A stretch of 64,000 bases of DNA from Solea solea (taxonomy: Eukaryota; Chordata; Actinopteri; Pleuronectiformes; Soleidae), in contig NC_081138.1 of the NCBI RefSeq assembly GCF_958295425.1, positions 22,983,886 through 23,047,885 of the forward strand, given 5' to 3'. The stretch's first letter is position 1; every line of letters starts with the position of its first letter. This document shows, piece after piece, positions 26,429 through 36,660 of this stretch. Made by a program: the position numbers and the translations under genes. The notes beneath the pieces were generated by a model, which did not search any database, had not been told where the DNA came from, and saw only the letters and a list, made by a program, of their open reading frames with translations.

Positions 26429-26712
26429 GAATGATCTGTCTCTGCACATAAGACAGGCCTCTACCTTTTCTGTTTTTAAATCTTTTCTCATCGACCTTTG
26501 ACACTACTTAAGTTGTTGATGTTATTTTATTTTGCTTTTATATTCTTTATTAGTTTTAAGTGTGTTCTATTCTATTTTTACCAATGCTTTATGTCTTTTA
26601 ATATATTGTATTGCCTTGTGTGAGCTTTTGTATTTATTCTGTCTTTTGGTACAGCACTTAGGTCCACTGTGTTTGTTTACAAGTTTTCTTTACAATAAAG
26701 TTGGATTGGATC
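26429..26712 (+). mobile_element. LINE 3' end relic
   Basis: It begins with a frame reading WNDLSLHIRQASTFSVFKS, the typical last residues of a LINE-encoded reverse transcriptase. A T-rich 3' UTR follows, ending in TACAATAAAGTTGGATTGGA, a tail of the kind seen in fish L2-like elements. The 5' part is missing, as expected from incomplete reverse transcription. Confidence 0.65.
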
Positions 26713-27141
26713 GGAAATAGAGGCCAGAATGGGGAGGTGGTGTTAGACATAAAAGGAGGGAGAAGAAGAACCAATAGAACCTTGAAAATCGTGACAGAGT
26801 TTATAAACAGCACGGCCACAAGAAAGCTCCATGTTCAAGCATTTGACATGGAGACAAGAAAATGAGCAAAATCTGAAAATCAAACAATAAAATACAACAT
26901 TTTTGAAAGATTAAATCAAAAATGTTTTGCTTCTTAAAAAGTGTTGTTTGATCAAAGTGTCTAATTCCATATGGTAACCTCTATCTAATGAACTATAACA
27001 TCAAAGGTCCATGAAGCCACATTCCTTTACTTGCAAGAATATTTAATCAAAGGCTTAAAGCCAACAGTTACTTACCAAAATTACGCTGCGCTGTTCTGTT
27101 CGTGCTGATTGACAACAGCCGTGTTAGTCGCCAATAAGATG

Positions 27142-27148
27142 TTTTAAA
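27142..27148 (+). promoter_or_regulatory. TATA-like box of the repeat-protein gene
   Basis: TTTAAAA lies 48 bases before the ATG at 27196, leaving room for a leader of roughly 20 bases. A CCAATAAGA word lies about 15 bases further upstream (27130). The assignment is by spacing only. Confidence 0.35.
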
Positions 27149-27195
27149 AACCCTCATGAGACACAGGTAGCATCTTTCTGTTGAAGGCTGAAACT

Positions 27196-30100
27196 ATGGC
27201 TGCTGTTGGAGCGTTGCTGGTTTTTGTGCTGACTGTCCGGATTTTTAAAGGTTTTTATATTTCTTATATTATAAATTGGTCATGTACTTGAGAAGGTGTA
27301 AGCAAATGCAAATGTCTAAACCACTTTCTTCAGGTGTAAGCCAGTGTGTAAATGTATCTAGTTAATGTTGTTTATTGCTCCAGATGCAAATCATTACAGT
27401 TTAAAGTATTGAAATTATACATGTTGTGATTAAAATCGGTGTATTTACTGCCTCTCTGATCAAACACCAGCTCCTGTATTTGAATTTTGCCCTTGGCTAT
27501 TTTAGACCTTGCTGTTTTATCACTCTCTTGTCTAATTGATGCAAAAGAAGTTGTGAGTTGGTGTGTTGTGAGTCAAATGTTGCTAACACTTGTTCTGCCC
27601 ACAGTCTCCTGTTTGCCACTTGGTAGAACAGCTGAATTATATGAAAACGAGACATCCCTGTCCAACCAACAGGCTGGCGGCGACAACCCCACCAATGAGA
27701 CAGCCCTGTCTGACCATCACGTTGGCAACAACAATGAGACAGTCCTGTCTGACCACCACGTGGGTGACAACAATGAGACAGTCCTTTCTGACCACCACGT
27801 TGGCGACAACAATGAGACAGTCCTGTCTGACCACCACGTTGGTGACAACAATGAGACAGCCCTGTTTGACCAACAGGCTGGCGGCGAAAACCCCACCAAC
27901 ATGACAGCCCTGTCCAACCAACATGCTGGTGGTGACAACCCCACCAACGAGACAGCCCTGTCTGACCACCACGTTGACGACAACAATGAGACAGTCCTGT
28001 CTGACCACCACGTTGGTGACAACAATGAGACTGCCCTGTCTGACCAACAGGCTGGCGGCGAAAACCCAACGAACATGACAGCCCTGTCCAACCAACTTGC
28101 TGGTGGTGACAACCCCACCAAAGAGACAGCCCTGTTTGACCACCACGTTGACGACAACAATGAGACAGTCCTGGCTGACCACTACATTGGCAACAACAAT
28201 GAGACAGTCCTGTCTGACCACCACGTTGACGACATCAATGAGACAGTCCTGTCTGACCACCACGTTGACGACATCAATGAGACAGTCCTGTCTGACCACC
28301 ACGTTGGCAACAACAATGAGACAGTCCTGTCTGACCACCACGTTGGCAACAACAATGAGACAGTCCTGTCTGACCACCACGTTGACGACAACAATGAGAC
28401 AGTCCTGGCTGACCACCACTTTGGCAACAACAATGAGACAGTCCTGTCTGACCACCACGTTGGCAACAACAATGAGACAGTCCTGTCTGACCGCCACGTT
28501 GGCAACAACAATGAGACAGTCCTGTCTGACCACCACGTTGACGACAACAATGAGACAGTCCTGGCTGACCGCCACTTTGGCAACAACAATGAGACAGTCC
28601 TGTCTGACCACCACGTTGACGACAACAATGAGACAGTCCTGGCTGACTGCCACGTTGGCAACAACAATGAGACAGTCCTGTCTGACCGCCACGTTGGCAA
28701 CAACAATGAGACAGTCCTGGCTGACCACCACGTTGGCGACAACAATGAGACAGTCCTGGCTGACCACCACGTTGGTGACAACAATGAGACTGCCCTGTCT
28801 GACCAACAGGCTGGCGGCGAAAACCCCACCAACATGACAGCCCTGTCCAACCAACTTGCTGGTGGTGACAACCCCACCAAAGAGACAGCCCTGTCTGACC
28901 ACCACGTTGACGACAACAATGAGACAGTCCTGTCTGACCACCACGTTGACGACAACAATGAGACAGTCCTGTCTGACCACCACGTTGACGACATCAATGA
29001 GACAGTCCTGTCTGACCACCACGTTGACGACATCAATGAGACAGTCCTGTCTGACCACCACGTTGACGACATCAATGAGACAGTCCTGTCTGACCACCAC
29101 GTTGGCAACAACAATGAGACAGTCCTGTCTGACCACCACGTTGACGACAACAATGAGACAGTCCTGGCTGACCACCACTTTGGCAACAACAATGAGACAG
29201 TCCTGTCTGACCACCACGTTGGCAACAACAATGAGACAGTCCTGTCTGACCACCACGTTGGCAACAACAATGATACAGTCCTGTCTGACCACCACGTTGA
29301 CGACAACAATGAGACAGTCCTGGCTGACCGCCACTTTGGCAACAACAATGAGACAGTCCTGTCTGACCACCACGTTGACGACAACAATGAGACAGTCCTG
29401 GCTGACTGCCACGTTGGCAACAACAATGAGACAGTCCTGTCTGACCGCCACGTTGGCAACAACAATGAGACAGTCCTGGCTGACCACCACGTTGGCGACA
29501 ACAATGAGACAGTCCTGGCTGACCACCACGTTGGTGACAACAATGAGACTGCCCTGTCTGACCAACAGGCTGGCGGCGAAAACCCCACCAACATGACAGC
29601 CCTGTCCAACCAACTTGCTGGTGGTGACAACCCCACCAAAGAGACAGCCCTGTCTGACCACCACGTTGACGACAACAATGAGACAGTCCTGTCTGACCAC
29701 CACGTTGACGACAACAATGAGACAGTCCTGTCTGACCACCACGTTGACGACATCAATGAGACAGTCCTGTCTGACCACCACGTTGACGACATCAATGAGA
29801 CAGTCCTGTCTGACCACCACGTTGACGACATCAATGAGACAGTCCTGTCTGACCACCACGTTGGCAACAACAATGAGACAGTCCTGTCTGACCACCACGT
29901 TGACGACAACAATGAGACAGTCCTGGCTGACCACCACTTTGGCAACAACAATGAGACAGTCCTGTCTGACCACCACGTTGGCAACAACAATGAGACAGTC
30001 CTGTCTGACCACCACGTTGGCAACAACAATGATACAGTCCTGTCTGACCACCACGTTGACGACAACAATGAGACAGTCCTGGCTGACCGCCACTTTGGCA

Positions 30101-31193
30101 ACAACAATGAGACAGTCCTGGTTGACCACCACGTTGGCAACAACAATGAAACAGTCCTGTCTGACCACCACGTTGGCGACAACAATGAGACAGTCCTGGC
30201 TGACCACCTCGTTGGTGACAACAATAAGACGGCCCTGTCTGACCAACCGGCTGGCGGGGAAAACCCCACCAACATGACGGCCCTGTCCAACCAACAGGCT
30301 GGCGGCGACAAGAATGAGATGGCCCTGTCTGACCAACAGGCTGGCAGCAACAACCCCACCAACGGGACAGCCCTGTCCGACCACCACGTTGGCAACAACA
30401 ACAATGAGACAGCAATGTCTGACCAACAGGCCGGCAGCAACAAGAATGAGACGGCCCTGTTCGACCACCAGGCTGGCGGCGACAACTCCAACAACGAGAC
30501 ATCCCTGTCCAACCAACAGGCTGACAGCATCAAACCGACCAATGAGATGGCCCTGTCTGACCAACAGGCTGGCGGCAGCAACCCCAACAACGAGACAGCC
30601 CTGTCTGACCAACAGGCTGGCAGCGACAACCCCACCAACGAGATGGCCTTGTCTGACCACCACGTTGGCGGTAACAAGAATGAGACGGCCCTAGCTGACC
30701 AACAGGCCGGCGGTGACAAGAATGAGACGGCCCTGTTCGACCATCAGGCTGGCGGCTACAACTCCACCAACGAGACATCCCTGTCCAACCAACAGGCTGG
30801 CAGCGTCAACCCCACCAACGAAACGGCCTTGTCTGACCATCAGGCTGGCGGTGACAACCTCAACAACGTCACGGCCCTGTCTGACTACCATGTTGGTGAC
30901 AACAATGAGATGGCCCTGTCTCATTGTTGGCATGAGTCGGCATATTATGGGTTAAATGTTGGTAAATGTGTGATTTAGCAACACTGCCACTTGGTAGAAG
31001 AGCTGAATTATATGAAAACGAGATGGCCCTGTCCGACCACCAGGCTGGTGGCAACAACAACACCACTTCCAGTGATTGGACTGAGCAAAGGTTGTTTGAA
31101 AAGCAACACAGGAGACTGAAGGTAATTCAGCAGCAGCAATTGGAAAAAGTAGAGACACTCCAGACACCATTAGATGCCCTGATTGGGCTCTAG
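27196..31193 (+). CDS. Secreted tandem-sequon glycoprotein, hyosophorin-like
   Basis: I propose three coding exons: 27196-27250 (hydrophobic signal peptide beginning [14 protein letters not shown]), 27605-30895 (the repeat array) and 30979-31193 (C-terminal part). Phases agree at both junctions and the joined frame gives 1186 residues. The exon 2 acceptor is good (a CTAAC branch-like word, then CCCACAG), but the first donor, G|GTTTTT, is weak. If the 83-base second intron is not removed, the protein ends at 30976-30978 with 1142 residues. An unspliced start at 27577 ([12 protein letters not shown]) is another possible signal peptide. The body is about 80 units of 13, 14 or 16 residues, typified by [13 protein letters not shown], and roughly 70 have an N-x-T sequon. 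Salmonid polysialoglycoprotein and other fish hyosophorins are cortical-alveolus proteins of this design, with different repeat sequences. The similarity is of architecture, not sequence, so the function is inferred. Confidence 0.6.
27640..30930 (+). repeat. Coding minisatellite, 39/42/48-bp units
   Basis: About 80 units in head-to-tail order. Three unit classes occur: 39 bp ([13 protein letters not shown] type), 42 bp ([14 protein letters not shown] type) and 48 bp ([16 protein letters not shown] type). All length changes are multiples of three. Variable positions include S/A, H/R, G/D and N/D/I; N-x-T, the leucine and the aspartate are nearly constant. The 5' and 3' ends of the array are more diverged than the middle, as expected for arrays homogenised by unequal exchange. 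Confidence 0.95.
28120..30105 (+). repeat. 759-bp higher-order repeat within the array
   Basis: Seventeen 13-residue units plus two 16-residue units (253 codons, 759 bp) form a block at 28120-28878, again at 28879-29637, and for its first 12 units again at 29638-30105. The second and third blocks are identical in protein over those 12 units, down to a shared rare NDT variant. The first and second blocks share their last seven units. This points to recent segmental duplication or gene conversion inside the gene. Confidence 0.9.
30979..31193 (+). CDS. Last exon of the repeat-protein gene, with a duplicated exon start
   Basis: After the acceptor TGATTTAG the exon encodes [20 protein letters not shown], nearly the same as the start of the large exon ([20 protein letters not shown]). 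The DNA at 30985-31023 matches 27614-27652 with one mismatch in 39 bases. After one repeat unit and an NNTT stretch it changes to [20 protein letters not shown] and a glutamine-rich segment, a charged, predicted amphipathic helix that could self-associate, ending in ALIGL-stop. If the upstream intron is not used this would be a separate small frame starting at 30966. The shared first-phase acceptor and duplicated start favour it being a real exon. Confidence 0.5.
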
Positions 31194-31215
31194 TGTTAGT
31201 AACTAACACTAGAGC
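31187..31215. repeat. Perfect 29-nt palindrome over the stop codon
   Basis: Arms GCTCTAGTGTTAGT (31187-31200) and ACTAACACTAGAGC (31202-31215) are exact reverse complements around a single central A. The TAG stop of the last exon (31191-31193) lies in the left arm. In DNA it can form a cruciform; in RNA the tiny loop would force a few central bases open. The cause may be a replication template switch. Confidence 0.9.
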
Positions 31216-31280
31216 TGTAACTGTAACTGAAATACATAGATAATTTGGTTATAATGAGGTAAAATGTAAATAAGTGCATT

Positions 31281-31344
31281 AATAAATAAATTATTAATAG
31301 TCATAAATACGTTTAGGGTATAATGTGATGTTTTGTTAAATAAA
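31281..31344 (+). promoter_or_regulatory. Polyadenylation signals of the repeat-protein gene
   Basis: Overlapping AATAAATAAA at 31281-31290 and a further AATAAA at 31339-31344 follow the stop codon by 88-150 bases. Either could end the transcript. No other gene nearby would use them. Confidence 0.5.
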
Positions 31345-31384
31345 AGAGAAGGGAAATATGCCTTTAATCTTAGTCTTAATCTTT

Positions 31385-31930
31385 CATTGGTTACCTCAGG
31401 TGCAAATCAGAATCTCCTACAGTAATTGGTTGCAGAAATGGAGGCGACCAGTAGAGGGCGGTGTTGGATAGGGAGAAGAGAGAGAGACGAAAAAAAGTGG
31501 AGAGCGCGGCTGGTCGTGAAGCCACGTAGTGAAGTGGTAACAATAACAAAGCTGTTAATTGTTGAAGAGTTTGAAGAAACAAGAGAAGTTTATTTGTGTA
31601 CCTGAGCAGTGTGTGTATGTTAATAAGTTAGGAGTGTGAGTGAAGTGTGTCTGAGCCAAGTTGAAGTCCACGAGGAGTTGTTGACGCCAGGAGGACGCTA
31701 TCGCTAAGCTAAGCTGTTGGAGTTTTCTGGATGGGAATATCGCCTTCGTTGTTTTTCTGTTGTCATCATTTGGACAACTCGCTGTTGGGACCGAGACTGA
31801 AAGCTGTAAGTTAAACTCTATATTTACTGTTGGAGTTAAGTCGAAAGAAGAGTTTATTGGCCGCACCGCACTGGCCTGCAATGTTGTTTCATGTTGTGTT
31901 TGAGAGCTTGTGTGGCTGTCTGTCTGCACC
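31385..31930 (+). other. CpG-richer segment, possible first exon or LTR relic
   Basis: Compared with its AT-rich surroundings, this stretch has more CpG and GC (for example GGAGAGCGCGGCTGGTCGTG near 31500) and contains a good donor, CTG|GTAAGT-like, at about 31806 (CTGTAAGT). No protein-coding content is recognised. It could be a non-coding first exon, or a decayed LTR. Confidence 0.25.
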
Positions 31931-33037
31931 CTCGTTGTGTGATATGTTCAATGAGACCCTCCTACATATTTTCATTGATTTCTTAATTGATTTATTCTTT
32001 GAAGAATGAATATTAATCTATACAATTGCATTGTCTTGACTTTAGTGAGGTAAAATGTGTTCTATGGTACTTTATTGAGTGCGTGTTTACAATGTGGTGT
32101 GCTGGGGTTGCATTATTATGGCTGATGAGAGGAACAGGATCACTAAGTTGATTTAAGAAGGCAGGATCTGTACTTGGTCGGACTCCAGGATTCCACAGGA
32201 TGATCATTCTTCACACACTCAGTTCATTAAGCAACAGGCTCCTGTTGCCAAAATGCTCCACCGAAAGTTTGAAAACATCATTTATATTTGCTGCAGCCCA
32301 ACTTTTTAATGTTAATAATTGATGTGTATGTGACAAACAGTGACAACATTTCCCTTCTGTAAATTATCTATTTGTGTTACACGTTTCTACCACTCAAAGC
32401 ACTTCACACTGCGGTTTTGCCTATTAACACATACATACAGCTCATCCAAATTCAGTTTTCCGTAACTATTCATTATTAACAGTTGATTGCTTTAAACTCA
32501 CAACGTTATGCTAGATTTGTTTTTCAAGGTAAACAGGATTTGTTTTTCAACAAACCTGCTAGTTTATTTTCAGCCCACCGTTTACCTCCTCACCCTAAAA
32601 ACACATTACAGCTCAAATAGTTCAATTTGAGGAAGATAAAGTCTCTGATGTTCATTTGACAAAAAAAATAAATAAAACAAAATTGCCACTGTGGTTCAGA
32701 GGAAAGGAAATGAGGTGTAGGTGTGTGGGTGATTTAACTGTGTAAACAGCTTGTTTATCACTGCAGCTGGACCACAGGCAACGGATGAATAAACTCCACA
32801 CCCCTAACTCACTTTAGTTCTGATGTGTGTTCTGTTTGTCTCTCACTGTGCTGCTTATCCTTTTCCTCATCCTGTTATAGGGATCGGGTCAGTCCATCAT
32901 AATGCATCATATAATGTAATGTAATGATTCATATGATATTGATATAATATTGGCACAGCACTCCTGAAAAACCGCCTACATGTGATACACGCTGCTCTAT
33001 AGGGCATTTTTGAGGCATATTATACTTTATTGCTATA

Positions 33038-33039
33038 GC

Positions 33040-33098
<59 letters not shown>
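33038..33098. repeat. (CT)n-(TA)n compound microsatellite
   Basis: About nine CT units run into about 20 TA units, then degenerate CATACATATA words to about 33123. Confidence 0.95.
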
Positions 33099-33102
<4 letters not shown>

Positions 33103-34124
33103 CATATATACACATACATATATCCATTTTAACATAGTAATGGGAAAAATAGCAGCCGAAATGCTCTGTCTTGATTGGGGACAAAAATCTTTTTTTTATT
33201 CTGCGTAAAATCTCATGTTTTGGCAAACCTGGCGTCTGTTGAAAATGTCAGTCGCTCGTATGGATATTGCTCGAACAGAACTAACTAGAGCTGCAAGGCA
33301 GAAGCTACTTAAACAATCAATAGATTTGATACGTATCGGTCACTCATTAACTATGAGTTAAAATTGTAACTCGGTCAGCAAAACTCACACTTCAGTTGGA
33401 GCAGAAACGACAGCTTGGCCGTTGAGTGGTAAAAAAATAAAAACGGTTTTCAGGTCCCTGATGCTTTGACCTGATACGTTTCATGGACTCATCACTTCCA
33501 CTCAACAATGAGTTCACTCAGGTTGACTCCCAATCCTTGAGCTGATTGGTGAAAGCTGAGGGTCAATTATTAGTGTCAGAGCTGTGGCACGATTGATGTG
33601 ACTTTAACAAAACCCAACTCCCGCAAGTGACCTCGAGGACTCCTCCCCCTCCCCCTCCTCCTCCTTCGTATCTTCCTTCTCAGATCAATGGTAATAAGTG
33701 CTACCCTCTCTCTTTTCTCTTTCTCCTACGAGCTCAATACAGCAGGGATTCAAACACACACACTCTCACTTTCTCTCAGAGGGAGAATAATGATGTATCC
33801 ATCATATTTACTCTTGGGTGGTTGTCATGCTGTCTCTGTTTTATTGACTGCCGAGTCTCTGCAGAGTTTGGGTTTGTCCACTGACGACTGTAACCCTGGA
33901 CAAGGTAATGGTGAAAAGCACTGAGGCGACGCTGTCAGCAAACTAATTGTGAGGAACCACATTAAAGCTAATGGCTAATTTAAAGTCTTTTCACGGGCTG
34001 GAGGAAGCTTGTGCAACGTGATACCTCAAAGTTGTTTGTTGGTTTTCTGACCAATTGAGAGGTTAACTAGTGACACAGTGCTTACTTTCAGGTAACCAGT
34101 CGTATCGGAAGAGTTTCCTCACCA

Positions 34125-34215
34125 GGTGTTAGTAACTTTATTTGTACGGCACGTTTCATAAACAAGGGCAACTCAATGTGCTTTACATAATAAAAAAAAA
34201 TAAAATGACAGTTAT
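34125..34215. repeat. Interspersed-repeat fragment
   Basis: The words GTAACTTTATTTGTACGGCA and CAATGTGCTTTACATAATAA resemble a common fish repeat (ACTTTATTTGTATAGCAC... GTGCTTTACAT). It ends in an A-rich tail. Class unknown. Confidence 0.45.
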
Positions 34216-35564
34216 AATTTACAATTTGAACAAAACCCAATTATAACACAAGTGCAGCGTAATAAAAAGAACCAAATGAAACAAAAAGTGAGAGCATGAA
34301 ATATGAGTGCAGCATAAGACAATAAATTTACCCTTTAAATAATTAAAATAATCTACAGTGCAGAGGATTAAAATAAAAAAATGCGTCAGAAGAGTTAGAC
34401 TTGAGTTAAATTCTGAAATTATCCAAGATCTACTGTACTTGAGTATGAAAAGTAACATGTTTTTAAACGCATGTAAGTACAAGTTAATGCAAGAAATCTG
34501 GGAATTAAGTTCATTCACGACATTAAAAATGGAGATACAAGTCATCCAAACTATTGGTTGCAGATTTTGGGGTTGTCTTTACCAATATGAGACATTCATC
34601 CATTCATCTTCTACCACCTTATCCTCCACATGAGGGGCAATGGTGCCAATCCCTGCTGACATAAGGCAAAAGCAAAAAAAATGTGTGAGTTCACCAATAA
34701 AACACTTTGTAAGCTAAAGGAAGAAGCCAAAAGAAGAAGAAGATATGTTAGTATTTGGACCCTAACCATAACCAAGTGGAGTTTTTAAATTACCAAAGAA
34801 TGGGCTGATGACACAGGCTGTATATTAAATCGTGGACAGCACACGCACTGAATTACGTAGCAGAGTGATTTTCTAAGAAGTGTAAATAAAGAGAGGCAAA
34901 CACTGCAGTAAAAGGTCAAGATGAACGTTTTAAACAATAAATGAAAGAGGAATATTTTCATCTCATAAGAGCAAGAGGCTGTGTTTCTCTCTGGAAAGTT
35001 AATTCAATCGCGTGTTATTTGACATGTGACGTCTACAGACGTCTGCAGCGGTTTAATAACCTGCCTTGCTTGCAGACTTAAATGGAACGCAGTGTAAGCT
35101 TGTGAGGCAATTTGTTTAGCACTTTATTGGATGAACGTCATTTAGAAATGCGGAGCTAATTAGTTTAGTGCCAGGAGACTCTCGGGCTCTGCTGTCAGGA
35201 AGAAGATGCATGAATACGTCTGTGCAAGCTTGCGCTGGTCCGCTCGCATTTCATAATTCATTAGGTGAGATATGCAATCATTTCAATAAATAAATAAATG
35301 AAAGACAATTTTATTTCCTCCCGGATTCTCAATTTTTTCACCACCTACGTTTTCTTGTTTGTCTCAGTGCTTTCTTTCATGTATTTAAATATGGTTCAAT
35401 AGGGCCGGGTCATAGAGACCATAATATTTAGCTAATTAGTCAGAAAGAAACGGCAGTGATTTAGTTATTACTCAGAAGTCGACAAGGGACGATAATAAAC
35501 ATTTTCTGTTTATTAACGAACTTACGCAGATCGTGTTATTATAAAATAATTGTTCAATGCTGTA

Positions 35565-35650
35565 AATGGTCTGTATTTATATAGCGCTTTTCTAATCTTG
35601 ATGACCACTCAAAGCTGCTTTACACTACAGTTTTGTCATTCACCCCCATA
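35565..35650. repeat. Interspersed-repeat fragment (TATATAGCGCTTTTCTA type)
   Basis: The sequence TATTTATATAGCGCTTTTCT, then CTCAAAGCTGCTTTACACTA, is a motif seen in many copies in fish genomes. It is known here by resemblance only. Confidence 0.5.
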
Positions 35651-35769
35651 TTTATATTAAATAGCCATTAAAGCATGAGAGACAAAATTGTGTGAATGAA
35701 CTGATAACTAAGATGATTATTTAAGAATTTAAGAAAAAGCTGCAGTAAATAATAAATGTTTTCAGGTGT

Positions 35770-36660
35770 GATATAAATGAGCTGACATTGTGAGCAGACC
35801 TCAGGTGTTCAGGAAGTGACTTCCACAGATGAGAAGCAGAGTAACTGAATGCTGCTTCACTTTGTTTGGTTCTGCACGTTACGTCTCGTCATATATGTTA
35901 ATGTTAATGTTTTGTCATGTCTTGATTAGTTCATGTTGGTCTCTTTAGATTTAGTTAAAGTCACTCATGTCCAGTCTTGTTATGCACTGCCTGTTTTATT
36001 TTGTACTCATCTTTTCCCTCTGTTTTCGGATCCTGACTTCCTCCCTTTGTGTGATGTTTCCCTTTTATTGAGTTTGCCAACCCAGCCCCTCATTGGTTTC
36101 ACCTGTGTTCCCCTACCTCATGTATAAATAGTCCTTGTTTCCCTTGTCTTGTGTCAGTACGTTTTTGTACGTCTTGTAAGTTATTGATTATAGATTTTGA
36201 TCCTCCTTGTGAGCGGTTTTTTGTTGAACTTTTGCCTTCCTCCTTGAGAGAGTCTTTTGTTTGCGGAATAAATTCCTTTTTTTACCCTACTTTGGAGTTG
36301 AGCATTTGAATCCTCACTGTTGTGTTTAAAGCCCTAACACTGCATCTGGGAAACACAGTAAACCTGTTCCTGATGATCTTAGGGCTCTGGATGCTACATA
36401 AGAATTAGGCTAGGATGTATTTTGGTCAAAGACCATTCAGTGCTTTCTAGACCTAGATTAACACTTTGGAATGTGTCCTTTGACTCACAGGAAGCCAGTG
36501 TAGTGATCTGAGGACCGGTATGATGTGGTCCAGTCTCCTGGTATTAGTCAGGACTCTGGCAGCAGCATTCTGGACTAGTTGCAGCTGCTTGATTGATTTT
36601 TTTTGTTAAGATGATTTTAAGATGGAGACATACTGTGGTAGATGATGCTGTGGATAAAAA
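35770..36660. repeat. Old interspersed repeat split by a solo LTR
   Basis: The left part ends at 35876 in ...TTTGTTTGGTTCTGCA. The right part resumes at 36340 with CTGCATCTGGGAAACACAGT and continues through AGGACCGGTATGATGTGGTC and GCAGCAGCATTCTGGACTAG, a known-looking fish repeat. The interruption is exactly the LTR described separately, so this repeat is the older of the two. Confidence 0.6.
35877..36339 (+). mobile_element. Solo long terminal repeat, 463 bp
   Basis: The insert is bounded by a 5-bp direct duplication CTGCA at 35872-35876 and 36340-36344. It begins CGTTACG (TG with one change) and ends CCTAACA, in keeping with TG...CA ends. Inside are a TATA box (TGTATAAATAG, near 36120) and a polyadenylation signal (GGAATAAA, near 36267) in the right order for an LTR in plus orientation. 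A 5-bp duplication is typical of Ty3/gypsy-type and many other LTR elements. No internal region remains, so it arose by LTR-LTR recombination. Confidence 0.7.

Larger units (their letters stand above)
31931..35560. other. Intergenic DNA without a supported gene
   Basis: No recognisable gene. It holds the (CT)n(TA)n array at 33038-33098, a CCCCCT/CTC-rich stretch near 33640-33665 and the repeat block at 34125-34215. Confidence 0.55.

Noticed and set aside
27487..27604. Upstream extension of the repeat frame beginning at 27487
   Set aside because: It runs through a well-formed branch point and acceptor (CTAAC ... CCCACAG) and is better read as intron. The start at 27577 is kept only as an alternative.
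28120..29637. CRISPR-like array of regularly spaced units
   Set aside because: The units are contiguous coding repeats without unique spacers, in a vertebrate genome.
28097..30277. Threonine/leucine-rich plus-strand frames ([13 protein letters not shown] type) in the array
   Set aside because: Alternative-frame shadows of the same minisatellite, interrupted wherever the 48-bp units change sequence and lacking splice or start context.
27637..30663. Antisense open frame of about 1000 codons (and another of about 845) across the repeat array
   Set aside because: If one 39-bp unit lacks stops in a frame, all units do, so long frames on both strands are automatic. Only the plus-strand frame has a signal-like exon, a phase-matched acceptor and a conserved functional motif (N-x-T).
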